DNA from: Sphaerisporangium siamense
GTDB lineage: Bacteria > Actinomycetota > Actinomycetes > Streptosporangiales > Streptosporangiaceae
Length of the DNA stretch: 64,000 bases
Reading direction: 5' to 3'
NCBI RefSeq assembly: GCF_014205275.1
Contig: NZ_JACHND010000001.1
Coordinates: 1 to 64,000 of the forward strand
Part shown: one piece after another, positions 56,687 through 64,000 of the stretch
Position numbering within the stretch: the stretch's first letter is position 1
Layout of the letters: each line of letters opens with the position of its first letter
Translations under genes and position numbers: made by a program
The notes under the pieces: generated by a model
The model's database searches: none
What the model was told of the DNA's origin: nothing
Seen by the model: the letters and a program-made list of their open reading frames with translations, nothing else

Positions 56687-59002
56687 ATGCAGCCCCGTGC
56701 ATCCGAATCCGCCCGCGCCGAGGCGCTGCGCGCGGAGCAGTCCTATGTCACCATGCTCTACGACCGCCTGGACGTGACCCGCGAACGCGCCGAGGCGTCG
56801 CTGCGCGACGAGCACGGGCGCGGGGCGGAGGGGGGCACGCACCAGGCGAGGCTGGAGCGTGACGTGTCCGCCGCCGAGCACGCGCGCCAGGTCTCCCGGC
56901 TCTCCTCGATCGAGCGCGGGCTGTGCTTCGGCAGGATCGACGACACCGGCGGCGAGACGTACTACATCGGCAGGGCGTTCCTGCGCGACGCCCGCGACGA
57001 ACTCGTGCTCGTCGACTGGCGCGCCCCGGCCGCGCGGCCGTTCTACACCGCGACGCCGAGCGACCCGGGCCCGCTGGTGCGCCGCCGGCACCTGCACACC
57101 CGGGGACGCACGGTCGTCCACATCGACGACGAGGTGTTCGACCTCGCCCGCATGAGCGAGCCCGACCGCCGCGCGCTGGTCGGCGAGGCCGCGCTCCTGG
57201 CGGCGCTGCGGCGCGGGCGCACCGGGCGCATGGGCGACGTGGTCGCCACCATCCAGGCCGAGCAGGACCAGGTCATCCGCTCGGGCCTGCCCGGGGTGCT
57301 GGTCGTCCAGGGGGCGCCCGGCACGGGCAAGACCGTCGCGGCCCTGCACCGCGCCGCCTACCTGCTGTACACGCACCGCGAGACGCTGGAGCGCCGCGGC
57401 GTCCTGGTGGTCGGGCCGAACGCCCTGTTCCTGCGCTACATCGGCCAGGTGCTGCCCTCGCTCGGCGAGACCGACGTCGTCCTCACGACCGTCGGCGAGC
57501 TGTTCCCCGGCGTGCGGGCCACCGCGCGGGACACGCCCGAGGCGGCGGTGGTGAAGGGCGGCGCGCGGATGGCCGAGGTGGTCAGGGCCGCCGTGCGCGA
57601 CCGGCAGCGGGTGCCCGAGGGCGACCTCACCGTGCTGATCGACGTGCGCACCTCGGTGCGCGACGGGGTCGAGGTGGTCGTGGAGCAGATGGCGCTGCGG
57701 GTGGACCACGCCACCTGCGTGCGCGCCCGCGACCGCGCCCGCGCGGTCCGCAACCCGCACAACATCGCGAGGAAGCTGTTCGTCGACTCGGCGCTGACCG
57801 CGCTGGCGCTGGACGAGGCGCGGCAGCTCGACCTGCCGATGGACGAGGAGGACCTGCGGTACGCGCGGGCCGCGCTGTGGAGCCGTCCCGCGGTGCGCGA
57901 GGCGCTGGACGCGCTGTGGCCGCCGCTCACGCCGCGGCGGCTGGTGGCGGAGCTGCTGTCCGACCCCGGGCTGCTGCGCGCGGCCTCCTCGGGCCCGGAC
58001 GGCGAAGTCCTGCTCTCGCCGCAGGAGCGGCGGGCGCTGCTGCGCCCGGCGGGCTCGCCGTGGACGACCGGTGACGTCCCGCTGCTCGACGAGGCCGCCG
58101 AACTGCTCGGCGAGGACGACGCCCCGCGCAGGGCCGCCGCCCGCGAGGACCGGCGCCGCCGCGACGAGGAGCGCGCGTACGCGCGCGGCGTCCTGGAGAT
58201 CAACGAGCTGACCGAGGTGATGGACGCCCGCGCCCTCGCCGAGCGCAACCCGTCCGACGCCGCCGCCCTGACCACCGCCGAGCGGGCCGCGGGCGACCGC
58301 GCGTGGGTGTACGGGCACGTGATCGTGGACGAGGCGCAGGAGCTGTCGGCGATGGCCTGGCGCACGGTCATGCGCCGGGTCCCCACGCGCTCGCTGACCG
58401 TGGTCGGCGACGTCGCCCAGACCGGGTCGGCGGCGGGCGCGCGCTCGTGGGCCGAGGTGCTCGACCCGTACGTGAAGGGCCGCTGGCGCGAGGCGCGCCT
58501 GCTGGTCAACTACCGGACCCCCGCGGAGATCATGGCGGTCGCCGCCGACGTGCTGCAGGCCGTCGATCCTGACCAGGCGCCGCCGATCTCGGTGCGGGAC
58601 GGCGAGGCGCCGCCCCGCGTGGTGCGCGCCGCCCGGACGGAGCTGGCCATGGTGCTGCCGGAGCTCGTGCGGTCGGAGCTGGCGCTGGTGACCGGCGGTG
58701 GCGCCGGCCGCCTGGGCGTGCTGACGCCGGACGCCCGGCACGGGGAGGTCGCGGCCCTGCTGCCGGAGGCGGCGTCCGCGCTGACCGCCGAGGCGCTGGA
58801 CGCGCCGTCGGTGGTGCTGACCGTGACCCAGGCGAAGGGGCTGGAGTTCGACGCGGTGATCGTGGTCGCGCCCGACGAGATTCTGGCGCAGGGGCCCAAG
58901 GGCGGGCAGGACCTGTACGTGGCGATCACCCGGGCCACCCGGCGGCTCACGGTGGTCCATGAGAACGGGCTGCCGCCCGTGCTCGCGCGCCTGCGTGATT
59001 GA
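56687..59002 (+). CDS. HelD-like UvrD/Rep superfamily 1 helicase
   Basis: This 771-residue protein is related to HelD, which binds RNA polymerase and recycles stalled or inactive complexes. It has an N-terminal coiled-coil arm (EALRAEQSYVTMLYDRLDVT), Walker A VVQGAPGTGKTVAALHRAAYLL (motif I), a Walker B-like VIVDEAQELSAM, motif III GDVAQTGS, motif IV NYRTPAEI and C-terminal TVTQAKGLEFDAVIVV, LYVAITRATRRL. Some actinomycete homologues (HelR) give rifampicin tolerance by dislodging the drug. ATG 56687 has AAGGAG 12 nt upstream, longer than usual. I saw no rifamycin-associated element upstream. Confidence 0.85.
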   Translation: MQPRASESARAEALRAEQSYVTMLYDRLDVTRERAEASLRDEHGRGAEGGTHQARLERDVSAAEHARQVSRLSSIERGLCFGRIDDTGGETYYIGRAFLRDARDELVLVDWRAPAARPFYTATPSDPGPLVRRRHLHTRGRTVVHIDDEVFDLARMSEPDRRALVGEAALLAALRRGRTGRMGDVVATIQAEQDQVIRSGLPGVLVVQGAPGTGKTVAALHRAAYLLYTHRETLERRGVLVVGPNALFLRYIGQVLPSLGETDVVLTTVGELFPGVRATARDTPEAAVVKGGARMAEVVRAAVRDRQRVPEGDLTVLIDVRTSVRDGVEVVVEQMALRVDHATCVRARDRARAVRNPHNIARKLFVDSALTALALDEARQLDLPMDEEDLRYARAALWSRPAVREALDALWPPLTPRRLVAELLSDPGLLRAASSGPDGEVLLSPQERRALLRPAGSPWTTGDVPLLDEAAELLGEDDAPRRAAAREDRRRRDEERAYARGVLEINELTEVMDARALAERNPSDAAALTTAERAAGDRAWVYGHVIVDEAQELSAMAWRTVMRRVPTRSLTVVGDVAQTGSAAGARSWAEVLDPYVKGRWREARLLVNYRTPAEIMAVAADVLQAVDPDQAPPISVRDGEAPPRVVRAARTELAMVLPELVRSELALVTGGGAGRLGVLTPDARHGEVAALLPEAASALTAEALDAPSVVLTVTQAKGLEFDAVIVVAPDEILAQGPKGGQDLYVAITRATRRLTVVHENGLPPVLARLRD

Positions 59003-59218
59003 TGGGGGTTTCAGGGGACTTGTTGATGAACATCACGTTCGTCTACGACCGTGGCTGCAGATGTCCCGGGACGGGTCAGCCCACGGGATGAGTCGCTTCG
59101 GCCTCAGGACGGATGCCGGGCGCTTTCCGCAGCGGGGAGGCTGGAAAAGGATCGGCCGGCGCGCCGGATCCGCAATGCGCACGCCATCTGAAACTCCACG
59201 GGGACAGCAGGAGGCTCA

Positions 59219-60472
59219 ATGAACAACGCGGCCCGGCCGGCGCGATGGTTCGGCGGAGTGGCAATCGCCCTCGCCGGCGCCCTTCTCGTCGCGTCATGCG
59301 GGGGAGGTGGCAACGCGACCACCACCGGGGCACAGAGCAGCGCGACGGCCCAAGCCTCACAACAGGCCCAGACACCGTCGACCGGCGCCCACGGCGGGCA
59401 CGGCGGCACCTTCTCCGCACCGCCCGCGGCTCCCTTACGCGAGTCCGAGCGCTTCGTCGAGGTCAAGCTGGCCGAGCCCTACAAGCCCGCGGCGCCGAAC
59501 GGCGGGACCGACGAGTACCGCTGCTTCATCGTCGACCCCGGCCTCACCGAGCAGGCGTTCCTGACCGGCAGCCAGTTCTTCCCGCAGAACACCTCGCTCG
59601 TCCACCACGCGATCATCTTCCGCGTCGACCCCGACAAGGTGCAGCAGGCCCAGGACCTCGACGCGAAGACGCCGGGCGAGGGCTGGACCTGCTTCGGCAA
59701 CTCGGGCGTCGACGGCGGCGGTTGGGTGGGCCACTGGGCGCCCGGCGCGAACGAGACGCTGCTCAAGCAGAAGGTCGGCTATCCGCTCCAGCCCGGCAGC
59801 AAGCTCGTCATGCAGATCCACTACAACCTGCTCGCCTCGGGCGGCAAGGCCGACCAGAGCGACCAGTCGAGCATGCGGCTACGGCTCACCGATGGCAAGG
59901 CCGAGCTCAAGCCGCTGGCCACCGGGTTGCTTCAGGCCCCGATCGAGCTGCCCTGCACGAGCCAGGAGTCCGGTCCCCTCTGCGACCGTGACACCGCCGT
60001 CAAGGACGTCGTGAGCCGCTTCGGCACGGACTCGGGCGAGAACGTCGCCCAGCTCGCGCAGTACTGCGGCCAGGGCAAACCGCTCACCCCCGGGCCTACC
60101 CAGCACTGCGACAGCAAGTTCGAAGGCAAGGCGACGATCTACGCCACCGCGGGGCACATGCACCTGCTCGGACGCGCGATCAAGGTCGAGATGAACCCGG
60201 GCACGCCCAAGGCGAAGACGCTGCTGGACATCCCGTCCTACGACTTCGACGACCAGCAGATCCGCCCGTTGCCCGAGCCCGTCACCGTCAAGCCCGGCGA
60301 CAACCTCCGCGTGACCTGCACCCACGACGCCGGCCTGCGCAAGACCCTGCCCGCGCTCCAGGGCCTGCCCGCGCGGTACGTGGTGTGGGGCGAGGGCACG
60401 AGCGACGAGATGTGCCTCGGCCTGCTCGTCATGTCCCCCGAGGGCCGGCAGCGGGCGGGCGCGGGCGGCTGA
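59219..60472 (+). CDS. Copper type II monooxygenase-like lipoprotein (PHM/DBH family)
   Basis: This is a 417-residue lipoprotein with lipobox LVASC (Cys27) and a Gly/Thr/Gln/His-rich spacer. Two jelly-roll copper domains follow. All ligands known from peptidylglycine and dopamine monooxygenases have counterparts: the CuH set H129-H130 (LVHHAIIF) and H201 (MQIHYN), and the CuM set H313-x-H315 (GHMHLLGR) with M398 (SDEMCLG). The substrate is unknown; bacterial members are little studied. ATG 59219 has AGGAGG upstream. It is monocistronic, between HelD and the B12-regulated bluB. Confidence 0.82.
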   Translation: MNNAARPARWFGGVAIALAGALLVASCGGGGNATTTGAQSSATAQASQQAQTPSTGAHGGHGGTFSAPPAAPLRESERFVEVKLAEPYKPAAPNGGTDEYRCFIVDPGLTEQAFLTGSQFFPQNTSLVHHAIIFRVDPDKVQQAQDLDAKTPGEGWTCFGNSGVDGGGWVGHWAPGANETLLKQKVGYPLQPGSKLVMQIHYNLLASGGKADQSDQSSMRLRLTDGKAELKPLATGLLQAPIELPCTSQESGPLCDRDTAVKDVVSRFGTDSGENVAQLAQYCGQGKPLTPGPTQHCDSKFEGKATIYATAGHMHLLGRAIKVEMNPGTPKAKTLLDIPSYDFDDQQIRPLPEPVTVKPGDNLRVTCTHDAGLRKTLPALQGLPARYVVWGEGTSDEMCLGLLVMSPEGRQRAGAGG

Positions 60473-60732
60473 GCCACGCCCGGCCCACCACCGGGGTGCC
60501 GCCGTCCGCTTCCAGGACGCCGGCACCCCGGCGCGTGCGTTCGCGCGGCCGCCGGTCGCGCGGCACCGGCGCGTTCGCCGGAACCCTCACCACCGTCCCC
60601 GCCATCGGCGGCCGGCGTGACCGCTCCCGTTCAGGTGAGCGCCATGCCGTCGTCCGGACAGGCGATTGCGACGCCCCCGGCGATACGGCGGCGGCAGGTG
60701 ATCGTTTATGGTTTTCCACGGAGAGTCGTAGT

Positions 60733-60900
60733 GAGGTGCCTCGCCTCGGCGGGGAGAATCGGGAAGCCGGTGTGATTCCGGCACGGGCCCGCCGCGGTGA
60801 CCGGGGAGCCACCACCCACGCGCGAGTGCGCGGCCACTGGCCCGGAAGGGCTGGGAAGGCGGGTGGCGGGCGTCGATCCGGGAGTCCGAAGACCGGCCTC
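60733..60900 (+). promoter_or_regulatory. Cobalamin (adenosylcobalamin) riboswitch
   Basis: The conserved core is easily read: AGAATCGGGAAGCCGGTG, then ATTCCGGCACGGGCCCGCC, GGTGACCGGGGAGCC, the B12 box GCCACTGG near 60834, GGGCTGGGAAGGCGGG, and the 3' arm GAGTCCGAAGACCGG. It lies 46 nt upstream of bluB. No terminator hairpin follows, so control is probably at translation initiation; GCAG/CTGC could pair around the ribosome site. Confidence 0.93.
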
Positions 60901-60946
60901 GCGCCCACCGCCCCGGGTATGGGGCACGCGCAGCGGGAGCCTGCCC

Positions 60947-61567
60947 ATGGACAACCGGTTCTACGACGTCATCCACCGCCGCCGGGACGTGCGCGGCCAG
61001 TTCACCGGCGCGCCGATCCCCGATCGGGTGCTGCACCGCGTCCTGTCCGCGGCGCACGCCGCGCCGAGCGTCGGTCTGTCCCAGCCGTGGGACTTCATCG
61101 TCGTGCGGGACGACGCGGTCCGCGCGGCCTTCCACGAGCACGTGACGGCCGAGCGTGAGACCTTCGCCGCGACGCTCGACGCCGCGGCGGCGGAGCGGTT
61201 CGCCCGGATCAAGATCGAGGGCGTGCTGGAGTCGACGCTGTCGATCGTCGTCACCTACGACCCCGGGCGCGGCGCGCCCGCCGTGCTGGGCCGGCACGCC
61301 ATCGCCGACACGGGCCTGTACTCGGTGTGCCTGGCCATCCAGAACCTGTGGCTGGCCGCGACCGCCGAGGGCCTCGGCGTCGGCTGGGTGTCGTTCTACC
61401 GCGAGCCGTTCGTCGCCGGGCTGCTCGGCGTGCCCGCGGGCATCCGCCCGGTGGCCTGGCTCTGCGTCGGCCCCGTGACCCACCTGGAGGCCGCGCCGGA
61501 CCTGGAACGGCACGGCTGGCGGCACCGGCGCCCGCTGCGGAAGGCCGTCCACCACGACCGGTGGTGA
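60947..61567 (+). CDS. bluB: 5,6-dimethylbenzimidazole synthase BluB
   Basis: BluB converts reduced FMN and O2 to dimethylbenzimidazole, the lower ligand of cobalamin. The 206-residue nitroreductase-fold protein carries RRDVRGQFTGAPIPDRVLHR, AAHAAPSVGLSQPWDFIVV, and GHAIADTGLYSVCLAIQNLW-type motifs (here GRHAIADTG), with GLGVGWVSFYREPFVAGLLG. ATG 60947 has GGGAG 6 nt upstream. Its transcript carries a cobalamin riboswitch, which fits repression by the end product. It ends 4 nt from the stop of a convergent gene with no hairpin between. Confidence 0.95.
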   Translation: MDNRFYDVIHRRRDVRGQFTGAPIPDRVLHRVLSAAHAAPSVGLSQPWDFIVVRDDAVRAAFHEHVTAERETFAATLDAAAAERFARIKIEGVLESTLSIVVTYDPGRGAPAVLGRHAIADTGLYSVCLAIQNLWLAATAEGLGVGWVSFYREPFVAGLLGVPAGIRPVAWLCVGPVTHLEAAPDLERHGWRHRRPLRKAVHHDRW

Positions 61568-61571
61568 CCGA

Positions 61572-62684
61572 TCACGAGATCGCGATCGAGATCGGCCTTC
61601 CGCCGCTCAGCAGGGCGCCGAGGTGGGTCGCCTCGGTTTCGAGCGCGGCGGTGTCCGGCTTCGGGGCGCCCGGGAACAGGGACACGGAGAGCGCCCCCTC
61701 GTCGTTCTCCCACACCCCGGTCACCGTGCCGGCGTGGACGAGGACGGGCGAGATCCATCCCGCGGTCCTGCTGACGTCCTTGCGGTGCGCGGCCGGGACC
61801 ACGCGGGTGTCGTCGGTGCCGACGCCGAGGACGTACTGGTCGAAGGCGGGCAGGAGGCGGAGCATGTCGGTGGGCGCGGCCGAGGCGAGGGAGCCGGCGT
61901 CCTCGGTGCGTACCCACAGCCGCTCGCCCTCGACGTCGACCTCGGTGAGTATGTCGCCGAGGTCGGCGAACCACCGGCGCACGGTCGTCTTCTTGAGCGC
62001 GCCGCGCACCAGCCAGCGGTTGAAGGCGTCCGGCCCGGCCGGGCCGTACGCCGACAGGTAGGCGGGGATGGCGACCCGGGCGGCGGCGTCGGGCTCGGGC
62101 AGCCCCGGCCAGCCGGGAAGGTAGGTCGCGGGGTTGGTGAAGGTGACCCGGCCGTCGTCGCCGTCGCCGTTGCACAGGTCGCCGAGCCAGGCCAGCGGCT
62201 TCAGAACCGTGCCCCAGCCGGACCGCACGGCCTCGGAGATCGTGGCGTCCCTGGTCCGCCTCTCGACGGCCGCGACCAGTTCCTCGCGGGTGAGCACGGC
62301 GCCGTCCAGCTCGGCGCGGACGGCGTCGGCGAGCCGCGCCATGCGCGGCGCGTCCAGGAAGGACCGCTGCCAGGCGCCCTTCTCCCAGGTGCGGGCCGAG
62401 GCCAGCAGCGACAGGAAGGCGGGCGCGTCACGGGTGGACAGGGCGTGCAGGGTGCCGCGCATGGCCCAGGTGCGCATCAGCGCCTTGGCGGCGATCCCGC
62501 GCTGGACGGCGTCCTTCGCCGGCGCGGGCGAGCGCACCGCCACCGCGAGTTCGGCGTAGGACCTCACCTGGCTCTGGACCCCGCACAACCGGCGGACGAC
62601 CTGCTCGGTGGAGACGGACGCCGGGCGGTCCAGGAACTGCCGCCGCATGCGCCAGGCGAGAACGGCGTCCCAGGTCAGCTTCAT
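61572..62684 (-). CDS. AlkZ-like (HTH_42/winged-helix) DNA glycosylase homologue
   Basis: This 370-residue protein of the winged-helix HTH_42 family includes the interstrand-crosslink glycosylases AlkZ and AlkX/YcaQ. The family's catalytic Gln-x-Gln appears as Q37-S38-Q39 (RLCGVQSQVRSYAELAVAVR), the same residue numbers I recall for Streptomyces AlkZ. Other marks are AMRGTLHALSTRDAPAFLSL and a C-terminal FDQYVLGVGTDDTRV. ATG 62684 has GGGGGA upstream. It may unhook crosslinks or alkyl lesions. No toxin biosynthesis genes are adjacent. Confidence 0.8.
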   Translation of the reverse strand: MKLTWDAVLAWRMRRQFLDRPASVSTEQVVRRLCGVQSQVRSYAELAVAVRSPAPAKDAVQRGIAAKALMRTWAMRGTLHALSTRDAPAFLSLLASARTWEKGAWQRSFLDAPRMARLADAVRAELDGAVLTREELVAAVERRTRDATISEAVRSGWGTVLKPLAWLGDLCNGDGDDGRVTFTNPATYLPGWPGLPEPDAAARVAIPAYLSAYGPAGPDAFNRWLVRGALKKTTVRRWFADLGDILTEVDVEGERLWVRTEDAGSLASAAPTDMLRLLPAFDQYVLGVGTDDTRVVPAAHRKDVSRTAGWISPVLVHAGTVTGVWENDEGALSVSLFPGAPKPDTAALETEATHLGALLSGGRPISIAIS

Positions 62685-62785
62685 CGTCGGTCCCCCAGGT
62701 TTCGCGTGCCGGCGCCGCCCGCAGCCGAGAATACCGGCATGAAACCCTCCGACCAGGGCGCTCACCGTCCCCTCTCACGCGAAAA

Positions 62786-62813
62786 GGCCGCTCCCGGTCA
62801 CCCGGGAGCGGCC
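62786..62813 (-). terminator. Terminator after chitinase gene
   Basis: A perfect 12-bp stem GGCCGCTCCCGG/CCGGGAGCGGCC with a TCAC-type tetraloop is followed on the minus strand by TTTTCGCG, 17 nt after the chitinase stop. Confidence 0.88.
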
Positions 62814-62829
62814 CTTCACGTCCTGCCGG

Positions 62830-64000
62830 CTAGCGGCCCTGCAGCCCCTTCACGGTGTCGCCGAAGGTCCAGTTCCGCGAGCCGTCCCAGTTGATGGACC
62901 AGTCCATCAGGCCCTTGAGCTGGCCGTTGAACGCGTTCCAGCTCTGGCTCACCAGCGACGGCGACATGTAGCCGCCGCCCGCGCCCGCCTGGGCGGGCAG
63001 ACCAGGAACCTGCTTGTCGTAGGGCACCTTGATGGTCGTGCCCTGGATGACCAGACCGTTGTTGAGGCAGGTGGTCTGGGCGGTGAAGCCCTGCACCGTG
63101 CCGGCCTGGTAGGAGTCGCCCGAGCAGCCGTACATGCTGCCGTTGTAGTACTGCATGTTCAGCCACCACAGGCGGCCGTTGTCGGCGTACTTCTTGATGA
63201 TCGGCAGGTACGCGCCCCAGATGGAGCCGTAGGTGACGCTGCCGCCGGTGACGTACGCCGTCTCGGGCGCCATGGTCAGGCCGAAGTTGGACGGCATCTG
63301 GGCGAGCACGCCGTCGATGATGCGGATCAGGTTGGACTGCGAGGCCGACAGCGTGTTGATGTTGCCGCTGCCGGACAGGCCGGTCTCGATGTCGATGTCG
63401 ATGCCGTCGAAGTTGTACTTCTTCAGGATCGGCACGACCGTCGCGACGAAGCGGTCCGCGACGGTGCTGGAGCTGAGGTCGATGCCGGCCGTCGCCCCGC
63501 CGATGGACATCAGGATCGTGGCGCCCGCGGCCTTGGCGGAGCACATCTCGGCCGGGGTGGAGACCTTCACGGTCGCGTCCATCCCGTCCTCCCACAGCAC
63601 GGTGCCGTCGCTGCGGATCACCGGGAAGGCGGCGTTGATGACGTTGTACCCGTGCTGCTTGATCCGCGGGTCGTTGATCGGGACCCAGCCGAACGGCGGG
63701 TGGACGCCGTTGATGGCGCCGTCCCAGTTCTCCCAGTAGCCCTGCAGCACCTTGCCGGCCGGGCGGCTCTTCACCGCGCAGGTGGCGTCACCGGTCGGCG
63801 TGGGGGTCGGGGTGGGGGTGACCGTCGGGGTCGGCGTGGGCGTCGGCGAGACCGTGGGGGTGATCGTCGGCGTCGGGGTCGGCGTGGAGGTGGGCTGGGT
63901 GCCCGGCCCGTCGAAGCTGACGTCGTCGGCGTAGTAGGTGCCCTGGCCGTACCAGCCGTTCACGTACACCGTGGCGGAGGTCTGGTTCGCGCCGGTGGTG
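62830..64000 (-). CDS. GH18 chitinase, N-terminus beyond window
   Basis: This secreted endochitinase-like enzyme is cut at its 5' end by the right edge; about 390 residues are visible. It begins inside a carbohydrate-binding module (TSATVYVNGWYGQGTYYADD), passes a Thr/Pro linker (about 63780-63900), then the GH18 barrel: KVLQGYWENWDGAINGV, ATILMSIGGATAGID, catalytic DGIDIDIE (about 63390-63415; last Glu is the acid), MAPETAYV and WLNMQYYNGSMYGC. The fold and DxxDxDxE are intact, so activity is likely. It has its own strong terminator. The signal peptide should lie outside the window. Confidence 0.93.
   Translation of the reverse strand, partial: TTGANQTSATVYVNGWYGQGTYYADDVSFDGPGTQPTSTPTPTPTITPTVSPTPTPTPTVTPTPTPTPTGDATCAVKSRPAGKVLQGYWENWDGAINGVHPPFGWVPINDPRIKQHGYNVINAAFPVIRSDGTVLWEDGMDATVKVSTPAEMCSAKAAGATILMSIGGATAGIDLSSSTVADRFVATVVPILKKYNFDGIDIDIETGLSGSGNINTLSASQSNLIRIIDGVLAQMPSNFGLTMAPETAYVTGGSVTYGSIWGAYLPIIKKYADNGRLWWLNMQYYNGSMYGCSGDSYQAGTVQGFTAQTTCLNNGLVIQGTTIKVPYDKQVPGLPAQAGAGGGYMSPSLVSQSWNAFNGQLKGLMDWSINWDGSRNWTFGDTVKGLQGR
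63780..63900 (-). repeat. Low-complexity Thr-Pro linker repeats
   Basis: Repeated GGGGTC/GGCGTG units encode a (PT)n linker between the binding module and the catalytic barrel of the chitinase. Such repeats vary in number between strains. Confidence 0.8.

Noticed and set aside
63780-63900. Possible CRISPR or tandem repeat array at the right edge
   Set aside because: The repeats are in frame and encode the Thr-Pro linker of the chitinase; no spacers.

Overview
The window is about 64 kb of high-GC chromosomal DNA from a Gram-positive actinomycete. The GC content is high throughout, with many GTG/TTG starts and several probable leaderless promoters. The rpoB / rplL / rplJ / lipoprotein / rplA / rplK / nusG / secE / tRNA-Trp / aspartate aminotransferase / adenosine deaminase order is the one I know from Streptomyces and its relatives. 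An XRE/DUF397/ATPase module, several ECF sigma factors and fused PAS-GAF-PP2C-ATPase signalling also fit a filamentous actinomycete. The Streptosporangiales are my best guess, but the sequence does not prove it. No insertion sequence, prophage or CRISPR array was seen.

1-14.4 kb: the transcription/translation core, nearly all on the minus strand. rpoB lacks only its last few codons at the left edge and has a wild-type rifampicin pocket. Two Mce-associated-like membrane proteins sit between rpoB and rplL. An L10 leader precedes rplJ. tRNA-Trp precedes secE-nusG. Then come a PLP aminotransferase, an ECF sigma/membrane protein pair and an adenosine deaminase.

14.5-25.5 kb: envelope and signalling genes. 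A secreted protein of unknown function lies next to a striking chimeric protein that joins sigma-like regions, an anti-sigma-type zinc motif, one membrane helix, a proline-rich spacer and an extracellular BACON-like domain. A second ECF sigma/anti-sigma-like pair, a methyltransferase, an OmpR-type two-component system, an MDR oxidoreductase and an XRE/membrane-protein pair follow. A small regulated-looking locus follows: a leaderless six-codon ORF, a hairpin, and a 54-residue Pro/Arg-rich ORF.

25.6-39.9 kb: a thiolase and an orphan membrane protein, then two paralogous surface-protein plus class F-like sortase modules. These bracket an XRE/DUF397/ATPase regulator set and a two-gene operon with two terminator-like hairpins in its leader. 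An acyl-CoA dehydrogenase and a secreted collagen-like protein close the section.

40-51.4 kb: a large SpoIIE-type phosphatase, a DtxR-type iron regulator beside an MFS exporter, and the metabolic trio pdxH, citrate synthase and serC. A BlaI-type repressor, a rhomboid protease, a crotonase plus short-chain dehydrogenase pair, and a STAS protein follow.

51.5-64 kb: an ECF-type metal transporter (CbiO, CbiQ and a CbiM-CbiN fusion) with a candidate Nur (nickel) operator. Then a GT2 glycosyltransferase, a second STAS protein, a HelD-like helicase, and a copper monooxygenase-like lipoprotein with all six expected ligands. A cobalamin riboswitch leads bluB. An AlkZ-like DNA glycosylase homologue and a GH18 chitinase cut by the right edge complete the window.
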